From Escallonia rubra (lineage: Eukaryota; Streptophyta; Magnoliopsida; Escalloniales; Escalloniaceae): DNA of 64,000 nt. Location of the stretch: positions 124,001 through 188,000 of the forward strand of contig JAVXUO010000139.1 in assembly GCA_033065855.1 (NCBI GenBank). Direction: 5' to 3'. Positions 11,201 through 23,270 of the stretch are shown piece by piece. Position 1 is the stretch's first letter. Each line of letters opens with the position of its first letter. Under the pieces are notes generated by a model. The model saw nothing but the letters and a program-made list of their open reading frames with translations, was not told the DNA's origin and made no database searches. Position numbers and translations under genes: made by a program.

Positions 11201-13378
11201 CATTGCCATAGAATCTTCATTACTTACTGGATCTTAGTGATTTTTATATTTTTGGAAACCTCAGAAATTTTTATTTAACTTTGTAGTTTGAAGTTTTATG
11301 ATATTCATTATTTTTTTGCTTCAAAATAACCATTGAACAAAACTAGTCTGCACATAGATGAATTGTTTCGGCCATTTAGATTTGCTATAGAAAATTCATT
11401 ACTCATTGGTTTTTTTTTATGATTCTTATTTATGTAGATACCTCAGAAATTCTACTTTAACTTTGTAGTTTTGAGTTTTCTGATATTCGTTATACTTCTA
11501 TTTCAAAACATCCATTGTATAAAACTAGTCTTTGCAGAGGTATGTTGTTTATGGCAGCCATTTCGATTTGATATAGAATCATTATTACTCATTATTTTGT
11601 AGTGATTCTTATATTTCTGGAAACCTTAGCAAGTTTATTTTGAGTTTATATCTTTGAGTTTTCTAAGATTCTTCATGTTTCTGCTCCAAAATGGTCAATG
11701 TACAAAACTAGTTTGCGCACTGATATGTTGTTTCTAAAATTACAGACTAGTCCAATTCGATTTGCTCTAGACTAATTGTTTCTCCTTTTTTTTAAGTGAC
11801 TTGTACAATCTGAAACCTTGGAGAATCCAATTTATGTGTTTTTCAGAATACTTTCATATCTTGATCAAAATTGTCTTTAAATAATGTTTGTCAGGGCTGA
11901 AATTTGTTGTTCTTGGATTGCATATTACCTCCCTTCGCCTTCCTAAAGAATTTCCATTATCAATCGGTTTTCTATGATCCGAAGTAATATGAAAACCTTG
12001 ATAAGTCTTCTTTGACTCTCATGTTTTGAGTTTGACTGGGTACTATGTAGCACAAGGTCTGCTTGGTGGGTTAGTTAGATTGGGTGAGTTAAGAGAAGCT
12101 CGACAACTATCGATGCAATGCCTAAGAAATACATGGTTAGTTAGACACAATCTTGGAAGGAAATTTAGTGAGCATGCATGTTTGAGTGTCAACAACTAAA
12201 ACCTTTGTAGTTTATGGCTAGGACCGGCCTTCGAGCAAGTACAAGAACTGGTTAGTAAATCAAGTAAGTACTCTGCCATGTCCCTCTGTATACCCTACTT
12301 TCCATTATAATCACACGTATACATGATTTTTACCAAGTGAAAGCTTAAAAGTCTTTTGATATACTACTGCCTTCGTGTTAAATTATTGGACGAGAAAATA
12401 AAAGAAAAGTACCATGGGATATTTCTATTTGTAGTTGTTTTAAATTTGGTTTATGTTGAATGAGATAGAGACTTTGGCTTGGTTGTTGTGCCCCATATCC
12501 AACGGGGGAAAGTTGGATTTCGGGCCTTGGTCAACAGAGCTTGTATGTTGATGTAATGTGCATTACTCTTGAAAGTGATCACCCCTGATTCGACGAATAT
12601 TTATCCCGAGTGGAGGAGGAATTTCGGGCCCTAATCAGCAGGGCTTGTATGCTGACCGCACCATACCGAAGTAATGGTTTAAAATGTGATAGTTGTCTGA
12701 TAGATGTGTGCTTGCTAGGCTCTAGCTCATCCTTCTATTTTTCATGTGACGGTCTAGAGAAAGCCAACCCCTACGAGGGACATAAAGAAGACGCGCCGGA
12801 CGAAAATGAGTAGAGTAACAAAGTTTTTATTAGACCCAATAATTTCAATTTTGCGGTTGTTGGGATTAATGACATTATGTAAGGGGCTTATAGGTCTCCC
12901 CAAATTTCACTGTTATTATCAGTCGGATGTAATTGCCATTTTTATTAGTAATGGTTGAGGAAGCCTTAAGTGCGGCTTTTAGTAGCCAATTAAATGTTTT
13001 AGAATATAGTGAGTTAAAAGTGAAGTGTTATGATGGGCGATGAGATCAGACATGATTAAGAGCAGCAATCTAGTAAACACCAAATTTCTAATTTGTGAGT
13101 CAAAGCACATGACTCTTAGCGTCCATTGCGCGTTTGGTGAGACTTCACTGTTTAGCGATGATCTAATGGCATTAATAGAGACAAGGTCAATGTTGAGATA
13201 TTCTTGTGTTATGGAGTTTGTGATTTAAGAGTATTTGATAGTTGGGATAATTTTCATTGGTGGACTAAAGTGATCAAATTGAGGTGTTATGATGGAGGAT
13301 GAGATTGGGTAAAAGTTAAGAGAAACAATATAGTGAACATCAAATTTTGAGGACAAATTTTTTTTAAGGGGGAGCTAA
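11201..13378. other. LTR A 5' LTR remainder and internal remnant, no intact gene
   Basis: 11201-12690 continues the 5' LTR of element A. It includes paired motifs ttcgggcc(c/t)tggtcaacagagcttgta and ttcgggccctaatcagcagg around 12515-12650, which also occur in the 3' LTR (34230-34370). 12690-13378 is a retrotransposon 3' internal remnant. A short frame near 12740-12810 (NPYEGHKEDAPDENE) could be the last piece of a polyprotein, but it is too short to assign. A purine-rich tract closes the region. Confidence 0.55.
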
Positions 13379-13542
13379 TGTAACACCCCATATTTTATTT
13401 ATTGTCAGGCAACTCATATTGTGAATTTATCTAGTTAGTTTTGGGGTCCTTTTGTAATATTAAAAAGTTCTTGAGTGACTAGGGAAAAATGACTAAACTT
13501 GGGGTTTTTTTTATAAATTAATTTTCTTTTGGGTTAGATATA

Positions 13543-13626
13543 TATAATGTGGCTTATGAAAATCAGCCGTCCCATGTATTTTCTTATAATGTGGCTTATG
13601 AAAATCAGCCGTCCCATGTATTTTCT
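13543..13626. repeat. 42-bp direct tandem duplication inside LTR A (copy 1 only)
   Basis: The unit starting tataatgtggcttatgaaaa at 13543 is repeated exactly at 13585. Copy 2 has one diverged unit at the corresponding place (about 29312-29355). It is therefore a local duplication in copy 1, after the segmental duplication. Confidence 0.85.
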
Positions 13627-14163
13627 TCTCCATGTTACGTAAAATCCTAGGAGAAAGGTGGCTAGGTCACGAAATCTAGAATTCCCGTATTGAGCATACA
13701 CCCAAACTTTGACCAGCCATAATATGCTCATACGATATCAGATTTAGGTAATTCAAAAGCTTAGATCATGTATCATTTTCAAGAACTACAACTTTTTAGA
13801 AGTAGAATCCATTTGAGATATCCTTCAGGTCCGCAATAACATTTTTTTTCCTCAAAATTGGACAAATTTCCTTTCTAGGTTTTCGCTAACTTGCTCATTC
13901 AATATCCAATTTAGGCAATTCAAAAGCCTAAATTGCATATTTTTTTGAGATCTACAACTTTGTAGAAGGAGTCAAGTTTGTTTGAGATTGTATTCAGACC
14001 CAAGATATCAATGTTTTATTCAGGTTTATTCTTGATTTTTTATGTCAAATCGAGTATCAAAACAAAATACTGGATGATTCGCACTAAGATTTGGTAGAAG
14101 GCGATTGAGATCAAATTCAAAAAAAAAAAAAAATTGGGTTCGGTTAGCGGTTCGTGTAAGTGA

Positions 14164-17100
14164 CATTTTGTAATACCCCTATCTTAGGTTTGAACTTTTC
14201 AGTAATTTCTAACAAATCTTATTTTATTTTTAGCGGCAAATTTTACAAGTTAGAATATTTGTGTCTTTTAGCAATGATTGACTTGAGCATTATGATTGAT
14301 TAATTAAGGAAGCGAGGGAAGCACCTTAAGGAATTATTATTAAATTAGGATTTATTACGAAATGTCTAATGTCTCATTTTTGGCAGAAAGAGATCAAAAT
14401 GTGAAATTTTGAAATGATAGAGAGATTTGGGGAGATAAGGAGAGAAACTCTGAGAGCAGCCAGCCCTATAACTGACGGTGCCTCTGCACAGATCGGGGCA
14501 GCCCAACTTCCGGCCATATACGCAGCTGTCGGCGATGACTCCGGCCACACCCCTTCACCGGAAGCACTGTCCAAACCTTCGTGTACCACCTAGTGCTTGT
14601 CGTTACCGGTGGCACAGCGGCGCCACCGTCATTCTACCACCATGCCATGGTTCTTCATCCACTGTCTCGGCCAAATCCACGGCCAATCGTGGACTATCGA
14701 TGGCCGCTGTGGCCATCACGACTTTGACCAATGGCCAATCTCTCCAACACGACAGTTGATCACCATAGATATCCTCTATTACCGATCGACCCAACAATTA
14801 TTCTCTACCATCGTCACAGCAATTGCCACGGACCACCTCTGCACCACCACCGAACCACCAGTTATCCATGTTACCCACTGTACCACCTCTAATTTGCCCA
14901 CTTCAATCACAACCACCTCCATACACACGGCAGCATAATCATAATTGATTTGTCAAATGAGTTATGGTTCGACCTTGTAGTGAGTAATCAGATTGGGTAG
15001 TATTCTCTTGAAGCGATGCTCGATAAAATTGTGGCCTTGTTGATTGATGAGCGAGCTTGTTGGTTGAAATGGTTGATGAGTGTGGTGTTTGTACTGGGAT
15101 GAAGTGGCTGTGGGTGAAATGTGTATGAATGTGTGATTGTAGTATCTGGTGGTTTGTTTATGTACAACGGTGGGTGTACGATGCGTGTGTTTAGGCATGT
15201 GTGTATAATGTGTAGTTGGAGTTGTGGTTTGATGACAATGTGTAACAAGGGAGTTTTTGGGGGCACTGCTGTGTAGGTGTATATAGAGTGATGAGTGCGG
15301 TTGTTATGTTTGGAGGCGTGGATGAGTATGTACATGTGGAATGTATATGGTTGTACAAATAATGCACGTAAAGAAAATGTAGTAGTGTGTGTGCTTGGGG
15401 GGGGGGGGCCGGGGGTTAGTTTCTATGCGTAATCAGTGTGTGCATATCTATGTGGAAAGTGTGGCCGTGTGTCAGTGTAGTGGGTTGACTGAGTGGAGTA
15501 GCGTGTGTGTGTTTGTTTGTTTTAAGCAAATGCTATAAATGTGTGTACAGGTGGTTTGGAGACGAGAAATTTTTTGGTAGAAGATGAAAAGTGTCTGTAA
15601 AGGGCCATCATTTTTCAGCAGTCTAAATTCTTATTTTTAAAAGCCATTTCGGTTATGAATTTGGTTAACTGTAACCCCAGTTAGTTTTGCAATGTCTACA
15701 ATGTGTAATTTTCTTGGATTTTTTCAGTATTCTCGAAGAACGTGGAATGATTTTATCTTAAGTGTGAATCTCGATTTATTATAGCGAATTAGCTTATTGT
15801 CGTCTAAAAAAAAAGTTACAGTGATGTTCTTTTTACCGCTGAAATGTTTCAGTGTATAAAGTTTCAACACTTTTTTTAATATCGTTTATCATATCGCCTT
15901 GTGCGTCGTTAAGAGTCAGAGGGAGTTTCTGGAATAACATGATATTTTTCAAAGAACTGTTTGGCCTGATTTCAATCTAATACATATATGGATGAGTTTG
16001 AAGTATTTTGAAAGTTATTTTCTGGTCATGTTGGCTGTCAAGGGTATTTTGGTACTTTTATAAATGTCAAGGGATTATTTTGAAAATTTTCCATTCTCGA
16101 TGGCAAATTTAGTAGTGGCGTGCGCAGGTGTATCTTGTGCTTGTAACTGTGCATTATACATGTATTTGTTTATTTTTGGACAACGGTTATCGTGCGAGTG
16201 CTATGGGTGCATGTGTGTGTTGTGTTGTGGGTTTGTGTGCGTGTTTGTGAGAGAAAGAGACGAAGAAAGAAAGGGAAGGTGTATTAGAACGGGTTTTCGA
16301 GACAATGGGGTGTGTTAGTCGTTGTCTTGTAGAGTTCAAGAGAGCGAGTAAGATAGTTAGAAAAGCTGGATGGAGTAGGACACATACGGATAAAAGGAGA
16401 ATGAAAGAAATTAAGGAAAAATGGCAAGATTTATCCTAAGTGAGTTTTCGAAGGAGTGGAGACGGGCGCGTATACTATTGGCTCCTTGAAGAGGAGCTTG
16501 GAATGGACTGGGTAGTTCTTTTCGTCAGTGTAGCAAGCAATCATCGCACAAGATTCTGGTATCGAGGGAATGCGTAGCATTATGTAAGTGGCTTTTCGAT
16601 CCGACTAGTGTATATACAAGTACATGTTCTTTTGAGAAATCTCTATTTGCCATAAGTGAATAGCTTATAGTTAGCTCATGTCGCGAGTAGGGATCAGAAC
16701 TGTTTAGAAAGTTAATACCGAGTTTATAAAATCACTGCGTAGATCGTATACTAATAAATGATTTGCCCTATTTAGGTTAATTCCAAGGATTTGTGTTTGA
16801 GGTTGATTAGCTTAACATAGCTTGGGACCGAGGTAAAGGATTTCTTCCGAAACCCTATTTTATCAATTTCACATCGTAAATGTTCTTTCTAAATTGTTAT
16901 TGATGCTTCCATTGGACTCAATTACAATTGTGATGAAATTGCATCGGTTGCCATTAATACCCTGCTTTGAGCCTTAAACGTTTATTGAAAATCCTATTCG
17001 ATGTTCCGTATTTATTTCTCGTTGTGCGTCGATTTAATCATTGCATTATCGATTATTGTATTCTGCATATTGACATGAGTTAGTGTATCGAGGAGTTATA

Positions 17101-17759
17101 AGGATGGTCTGTATCGGGGGTGATATAAGGATGGTCTGTTATTGTCGGGAGATGCTAGTACCTTAAGGGTCTAGCTAGTGTTCATATGCATATGTAACCA
17201 CATTGTTATTGAGCATCGCCTTTGTGGCTTTGCTAAGTGATTACCCTGCATTGCCTGTGTGTGGCTTTGCTAAATGTTTCCCTGCACTGCCTGTGTGGCT
17301 TTGCAAATTTACCCATGTTCAATATCATCTGCATCATTTCAATGTAATTGAAATTGTTGTTATTGATGTCTGATTTAAGGGATTGAGTTGAATCTATTCC
17401 CTATAGTTTTTGGAAGTGAATATGATAATCATTGTATTCCTTCTTCTGGATTTTTAGCGACCTTATTGAGCTCTCAAAAGCTCACTCCCTTTTTCTGTTC
17501 CCTTCTGCAGGTAATAACCAACAATAGATTGCATTGAGTATGGATTAGAACTGAGCGAGGGAAAGAGAATTACAGTTTTGGTTTTGGTCATTAGAACCCC
17601 TACATGGGTCAGTATTGCTATTTAAAACATTTTTGAGTCAGAATTGATGTTTCCATTATGACAGTGCATTTAGATTATTTGTCTTATTTGATGTTTTTAT
17701 TACTCTTACAGACTGATGGTACTCTATTGGTAGAGATTGAGGGTATTATTGTCTTAGTG
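14164..17759 (+). mobile_element. Solo LTR B2, copy 1, 3' end deleted
   Basis: It starts TGTAATACCCCTATC at 14169 after target sequence cattt (14164-14168). It is colinear with 29900-33830, but its last part is lost: at 17759/17760 the sequence jumps from LTR B2 (...gtcttagtg) to aaaagtccgagcataaac, which in copy 2 lies 1.4 kb further on (35190). It contains a GC-rich block (14450-14930), a GT-rich block (15040-15560) with a G run at about 15397, and the pyrimidine-cag-gtaataacc motif near 17500. The open frames inside it are LTR sequence, not genes. Confidence 0.85.
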
Positions 17760-18274
17760 AAAAGTCCGAGCATAAACTTTCATAGACAGACTGTTCGAGG
17801 AAAGCGTTCTACCAAAACTTTTGCTAGCATAGAGCTCCCAGATAGACCATCGGTGCAGAATTCTATGCAGATAGAGCTTTTGGGCAGAACGTCCGAGCAG
17901 ATTTTGCCTCGACAAAGTTCCAAATAAAGCATATGAGCGGACCATCCGTGCAACCTCCATTAAATTTGGGAAAAATTCCAGGCCTTAGCTCCCAAGAGCC
18001 CCAATCGTAGGCAAGAAAAGTCATAAACTTACACTTAAGAGCATTAGTCCGAGTAGAACTTTACCCGGACAAACCGTCTAAGCAAAACTTTACAAGGTAT
18101 AGTTCTCGCACAAATCCCCAAGGTAGCTCCTGAGCAAACCTCCCAAGTTGAGCTCCGAAGAGTTTGCCCAAGAAGATCTCTAGTGTGAAGGTCAAAGAAG
18201 TTTTTATGAGAAAAGCTTGCAGCGAAATTCTTCTGAAGAAAAAGGGATTTTTAATGGATAGATCTCGCTAGAAT

Positions 18275-18279
<5 letters not shown>
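17760..18279 (+). repeat. 3' tail of a Gypsy-like element with degenerate repeats (copy 1)
   Basis: It matches 35190-35704. It is built of imperfectly repeating phrases such as tccgagca-aaactttgcc, gagctcccaagagcccc and ggacagaccgtc at irregular 50-80 base spacing. No reading frame of substance runs through it. In copy 2 the same sequence continues into a polypurine tract and an LTR (36236), so it is the untranslated tail of that retrotransposon. Confidence 0.6.
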
Positions 18280-18334
<55 letters not shown>

Positions 18335-18372
18335 TGTATATATGTATATATGTATGTATATATGTATATATG

Positions 18373-18457
<85 letters not shown>
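18280..18457. repeat. TA/TATG microsatellite at the duplication boundary
   Basis: About 178 bases of (TA)n with interspersed (TATG)n tracts between 18320 and 18380. In copy 2 the corresponding place has only a short (TA)n near 35705-35718, after which homology stops. The microsatellite is thus exactly where the duplicated segment ends. Apparent open frames in it are tyrosine-isoleucine repeats and are not genes. Confidence 0.95.
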
Positions 18458-18458
<1 letters not shown>

Positions 18459-18459
<1 letters not shown>

Positions 18460-20210
18460 TGCTAAATGTGGTTTGTTCAAGGATTTCTAGGAGTTTCTCG
18501 ACAGTGATCAAATGCCGAAGAGATAGATCTTAAACCTAGGTGTGATGTCCAAGGATTTCTAGGAGTTTCTCGAGAGTGATCAAATGCCTAAGGAGCCTCA
18601 TGATGTTTCGCTTGCTCCTGCAGTCCAACTTGGTTAAAGTGGGTGTGCTTGGTGACCACTTATCTAGCTCTTTGTTTTAGTAACTAAATTTTGTCTATGC
18701 AGGGTTGTCGTAGAGGTTTTGGCATTTGATACATAAGACAATGGGCGGCTTGGTAGTAGCTGTCCCCTATTATTCTTCTGTCTTTTAGGAATTAGGAAAA
18801 ATAGATCCTTAACATAGACGCCATAAAACTGTTTACATCGCCATGCTACAAGCAATGGTCGCACATAACGCAGAGTTCCCACTTTGATCTTTCATAATTT
18901 ACGAATGTGTAAATTGCAAGGGCCTTTAATTTCAAAATGATATAACTAAAAGCCGTTTGCATATATGCTTCTTCCTTATCCATGGCTTTTGCCAGGTAGA
19001 GTGGCATCAGTGTATTTGTTTGTTTGGGGGGGAGGGGGGTGGGGTAGGGTAGGGTATGCTTGATGCTTTGGATGGTTGTTGCATCTTTGCGTAATAGTTC
19101 AAGGAGATGATGGCTTAGTTCATGATACGATAATTGCAGTGGTAAGTCATGTATCATAAGCTGACAATTACTGGCGTTTCACTTGAGGATGCTCTTGGTT
19201 TAGGCTTCGAATTAGCTCATGATTAAAGTAAGAATTTCTTGGGGCCTTTTCTTTGCAGAAACGACTATACTTCATATTCTACTCTAAAAGATTTTCTCGA
19301 TGAAAACATAAACAATCACTGTGCTAAATGTGGTTTGTTCATGCAAGTAGTTGTTACATTATTAAATCTTGTTGCTGACCTAAAGCAATTAGGATAAACC
19401 CTTTGTTCATAATCCATCAACCACCTTTTTTCTAGGCTTTCAATAGATGCAAGTTATTTGGGTTTCGTAACTTACCCTGTCGTAGGAATGCACCTTTATA
19501 TAATTGACTTCCTTGCTTGAGATTTCTATGTAAAGTTGCACTGTCTTGTGTGTTTTTTTTTTTTTTAACTTTGAATGAACTGAGATGACATATTTAAAGC
19601 CAACAAGGATAGTCTATAAAACAATATGTGGAAATTCCCTCTATTCATGGGTTCATGTTTGTGTTAGAAGATCGTATATGATTTGGTGTCACTATGTGTG
19701 TTATAATCCATAGGACAAGGGAAGCTCTTTCCATTCTTGAGAACATCAATGAAGTATTTGCATTTTTCAAGTATTGCTGTGTTGACTTGAACTTATAATG
19801 TTGTGTAGACATAAAGTTGAGAAAGGATTTGAAGCCTTTTTGATGTTTAAATGTCTTGACAGGAGTATTTATAGCTTACCGACAGAAACCATACTATACA
19901 ATTAGGTGGATGTTTATATATACCCCATTACTTTGCACGTGAATCAGGAGTCTAGACATAGGTAATTCAAGCTTATCTGAGCAAGTTGCTCAAGATTATT
20001 CAAATAAGGAATTGTGACATTCATTTTTTATCATTGACAAGATAGAAACCTGAAAAGATGTAAGAAAAGAGCATACACTGATTGATGATGATGAGACCCT
20101 CCGAAGCTTTCAAAAGAAGAAAAATGTTGTAGACAAGAATAGCACCATGATAAAAGACATCTTCACGAAGAGAATAAAGATTGAGAAGGATTAGGATAGT
20201 AGAATAAAGC
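18459..20210. other. Single-copy spacer, no recognised gene
   Basis: A 73-bp tandem duplication lies at about 18477-18590 (unit ccaaggatttctaggagttt onwards, second unit at 18550). The 20-base phrase gtgctaaatgtggtttgttc occurs at 18459 and again at 19321. There is a G-rich patch at 19027-19055. Several splice-like pyrimidine-cag tracts are visible, but I can join no coding exons. Confidence 0.5.
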
Positions 20211-20470
20211 TCTACTGTCTAAACATCTTTTAACAAATAATTTTGAAGTAGATTACACTGTAAAGTGTGATAATTTAGTGCACGTAATACTTTGAAGCTC
20301 TAGTGTTTAAACATCTTTTAACAAATAATTTTGAAGTAGATTACATTGTAACGTGCATCACACGTACTAAAATAATCGTACTAATTAATTTTAGTTGTCT
20401 TTTACTAAATTTATAACATTTTTATTTTGAATTACTGTTTAACGTGTAAAGCACGTGATCTTTACTAGCT
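20211..20470 (+). mobile_element. Helitron-like 3' terminus with duplicated end segment
   Basis: The phrase taaacatcttttaacaaata followed by attttgaagtagattaca occurs twice (20220 and 20307), each leading into acgtg-type sequence. At 20444-20467, acgtg-taaag-cacgt can form a 5-bp hairpin that is followed 8 bases later by CTAG. A small GC-rich hairpin a few bases before CTRR is the 3' signature of plant Helitrons. The base after CTAG is C rather than the usual T, and no 5' TC end was located, so this is a candidate, possibly with a tandemly duplicated terminus. Confidence 0.4.
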
Positions 20471-20530
20471 TGCATAAAAGTACAAATTTATTTGCATTGT
20501 TCTTTTTTGCCTCCTCCTCCTTCTTTTGTT

Positions 20531-20576
20531 TTTTTTCCCATCTCCTTCTTCCTAACAAGAAGGAGATGGGAAAAAA
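20531..20576. repeat. Perfect 20-bp inverted repeat (hairpin) with 6-nt loop
   Basis: ttttttcccatctccttctt (20531-20550) and its exact complement (20557-20576) are separated by cctaac. It stands about 65 bases after the Helitron-like end. No target-site duplication or terminal signature suggests a MITE, and there is no coding context. Confidence 0.9.
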
Positions 20577-20579
20577 TTG

Positions 20580-21420
20580 TTAGGACCTTTCTGCTGCACG
20601 AGAATCCACAGAAACCCCTTTAGCACACTAAAGTCCAATAGTCAAATTGTTCAAAACAACATCCCATTTCGGAAGAACACGACTTGCTATCACGGATAAA
20701 CTTGAGGGATACCCAGCATAGTAAATCTCATACGAAAGGGTACTGTTCCTCATAGATTTTCTACTTAGCATCAGACTTGACTTTGTACCTTATGTGTAAC
20801 TGAGTTGTTTTTACATTTCATGCCACCAGCAACCGAGAAGTTTTGAAATAATGTTGCAAATGCTTTGATGCTAGAAGCCTATGAAACGACCAGGGTGCAC
20901 TTAAATCAGAAGGGAATGCCTAAATACCTTTTTGACTTTGATTTTCATTTTACTTGCAGGTTTCTTTGCAAACCTCGTCTTTTTGTTATTGAGAGATGTT
21001 GTCACGGCCAAATTGATGTTGCCTCATAAGTTATCAATGTTTTAAACAAACTGAAAATTTAGCCCACTTTAATTACAAGCAAGAAAGAAAGAGTTCATCA
21101 GCAATTTTTCCGACATTTTTTGCCCATGTTAATTTTAATTAAAAAAGAAAGGGTTAGAATTACCGTTGTAATAGACAGTAGCGTTGACGGAAAAGAAAGT
21201 CTCCACGTAGAGGAAATAGATGTACATTGTTTCTTAAAGAGGTCAGAACAGCTAGTTTGTGTCTAGAGTAAATTATGGTTTGTGATAACATAATATTCGG
21301 CTGTCACAATATCATTTACCTCATTTTTATCCCGTCTTCTATACGTCGAGTAAATTCTCGAAAATAGCCTTGAGTTTGGCCCAATCTTCTCAATTTTACT
21401 CCTTTTTTTTTTAACATGGA
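20580..21420. other. No gene seen
   Basis: AT-rich single-copy DNA. A short T run at 21404-21412, just beyond the LINE relic, would correspond to its poly(A) tail on the minus strand. Nothing else is recognisable. Confidence 0.5.
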
Positions 21421-21429
21421 AAAAAATTA

Positions 21430-22960
21430 TTTATTGCTAATTATCATTTAGTTGATTCATACATCGTGGGGTGACTCTCCCACTAGTATCGTTAGTCAGG
21501 AGGGTAGACAAAAATATTGGCTCATGATACCATATAAGATATCCCTATTGCTGATTGCCCACTTGTTTAGCCATGAAGTTCGCACAAAGTTTGTTTCCTA
21601 TGTACATGGGAAACCTTCACCTGCCATGAGCATCTAAGGAGCTCCCTGCAATCACGAATTAGTGTGTCAGTTAGGGGGGTGGGGGTGTATCATTCAAGAG
21701 TGTTGTCACGGCATTTTGATAATCAATGTCTAACATGATCTTTCTATATTTTTTATTCCATGCCAGAACAAGTTCATCTCTAACAGCCCACCATTCAGCT
21801 GTGTGGCAGCTGGTTGAGTTTCTAAGCCAATCATCCATTTCTAGTTTGATCTTTAATTAACCCTGCGGCACCCGCTTTATCGAAATTTGGCCAGACAATC
21901 ACATCCATGTTTAGTTTAACCCATTGGGTCTGGGGAGGTGTCCAACCATTTGAATAATAGTCGGAATCCTAGTCTTGTTGGTCGGCAAGTTCATAAAAAA
22001 CAAGTAATCTCTTGCATGCATGCACGCCTCTCTACTATCATAGCAGTTGGAGGGAAGGGAGAGCTTAGAATAACTAGTTTATATTCGTTTTCCCAGATTG
22101 AGGAGAGTTGGAAGGCAAAAAGGGTGTTCCAAGGGATGTTGTCGATGTTGCTAGTCTTGTTACTTTGGGCTTAACTCTACCCCAAGCGGGAAAGGATAAG
22201 GCCATCTTAGTTGGGGATACGGGATACCAGATATGGAGTCGGGGTTAACAGAATTCCATATATTTTGGACAGTGGGGCATTCCCGTAAGCAGTGATAAAT
22301 AGTCTCTGATTTCTCACAACCGTGAGGGCAAATTTTTTCAGGGAGCCAGCTAAGTTATTTTCTGGCCGGGAGAGTGTAATGGGTACATTTTGAGAGGAAG
22401 CTTTGTATCCTTGGAGGGCATGGAACTTTCCATATCCACTGCCAATCATCTTGCAAATTATTTTGGTATTCGAGAAGCATATTGTAGGCTGATTTGACTG
22501 TACAGCCAAAGGATCGCGTCTTGCTTGTCATGGAATAAGGGGATAGGTACAGTTAAGATAAGCTCGATGAGATCTTTAGGGATTATCGTGTTAAGATTTT
22601 CAATATCTTAATCTTTGCGTTTAATCATACCGGCAAATTTTGAGGTTTTCAGAGTTGTAGTGCAGAGGTCTGTGAATTCTTCGCGCAGGTTTCCATTGGA
22701 CAACCAGTTATGGTACCAGGACGATATCTCTTCCTGTTTCCTGTGCATTATTTGATATGATTGGCCATCATATCACGCGCGCGGATGGTATTGTTCCAGA
22801 GTTTAGAACCTAACCTATTTGCTCTAGCGTTCTATATAGTCTCAGAGGATGATATTTGCTCTAGCGTTCTATATAGTCTCAGAGGATGATATTTGCTCTT
22901 GATAATTTGGTAGGTAAGTCCATGTAGCAAGCACATGGGGTGGATATCTACATACGTCAA
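21430..22960 (-). pseudogene. LINE (L1-type) non-LTR retrotransposon relic, C-terminal part
   Basis: Read on the minus strand, broken frames give, in order, the post-RT linker (SSWYHNWLSNGNLREEF near 22700), a reverse-transcriptase zinc-binding domain (WQWIWKVPCPPRIQSFL, then CPHGCEKSETIYHCLRECP, WN; about 22460-22240) and an RNase H domain (PQTQWVKLNMDV, AGAAGLIKDQT, then AEWWAVRDELVLAW, LIRDCRELL; about 21930-21560). This order and the CxxC-HC spacing are those of plant L1-like LINE open frame 2. Stops and frameshifts separate the pieces and the polymerase core is missing, so it is a 5'-truncated dead copy. A 37-bp tandem duplication lies at 22817-22890 within the linker. Confidence 0.8.
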
Positions 22961-23233
22961 CAAAATTTACAGAGTTGGAACCTCCAAGGCAAAACTCCAC
23001 CATTCATCTCCCTACACGAAAGGGGGGAAGGGGTCTGGGTGGGTAGATGTTACATTCCTTCAACATTCTTGTACCCGAGAATGCTACTGGATCCCTTTTG
23101 AATTGGCCCTCAAGACCTGTGTTTGGAAGAATCATTGGACGCGCACGTTCCCCACTTTCTCTATGATAGAGAGACCCGAAAGATCAGCAATAATGACACT
23201 TTACTTATGTAGCTAAAAAACATTGACAAACCC

Positions 23234-23235
<2 letters not shown>
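22961..23235. other. No gene seen
   Basis: The plus-strand open frame at 22935-23216 has no recognisable domain. It lies at the edge of the LINE relic and is probably chance. Confidence 0.4.

Positions 23236-23270
<35 letters not shown>

Larger units (their letters stand above)
4325..14168 (+). mobile_element. Internally deleted LTR retrotransposon A (copy 1), interrupted
   Basis: The 5' LTR begins TGTAACACCCTAATT at 4325, is interrupted by solo LTR B1 (4953-11195), and resumes at 11201 until about 12690. A short internal remnant follows (about 12690-13378), ending in a polypurine tract (aagggggagct, about 13365-13375). The 3' LTR then starts TGTAACACCCCATATT at 13379 and is interrupted at 14169 by solo LTR B2; its 3' end is deleted in copy 1. 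The two LTRs resemble each other (for example ggtccttttgtaatattaaaaag against gatctttttgtaatattataaag) but are strongly diverged, so the element is old. The LTR start and the GAGGACAAATTTTTTTTAAGGGGGAG tract (given in pieces: gaggacaaatt then taagggggag) resemble Ty3/Gypsy elements. No gag-pol core remains. Confidence 0.7.
1778..18280 (+). repeat. Segmental duplication, copy 1
   Basis: From 1778 to the TA microsatellite at about 18280, the sequence matches 23701-35705 in the same order and orientation, with scattered substitutions and small indels. Shared landmarks (copy 1 / copy 2) are agatcttgtttg 1778/23701, a hAT fossil 2410/24333, LTR A start 4325/26210, polypurine tract and LTR A 3' start about 13379/29145, and solo LTR B2 start 14169/29900. 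Large differences are a 6.2-kb solo LTR (4953-11195) present only in copy 1, and a 1.4-kb segment missing from copy 1 at 17759/17760. The left limit is hidden by the CACTA insertion and may lie outside the window. Confidence 0.93.

Noticed and set aside
14366-15335. GC-rich frames on both strands resembling coding sequence
   Set aside because: They are part of solo LTR B2. The corresponding frames in copy 2 (30126-31193) differ in length and are broken by indels that are not multiples of three.
18251-18533. Long open frames of alternating tyrosine and isoleucine on both strands
   Set aside because: They are translations of the TA/TATG microsatellite; there is no start context and no domain.
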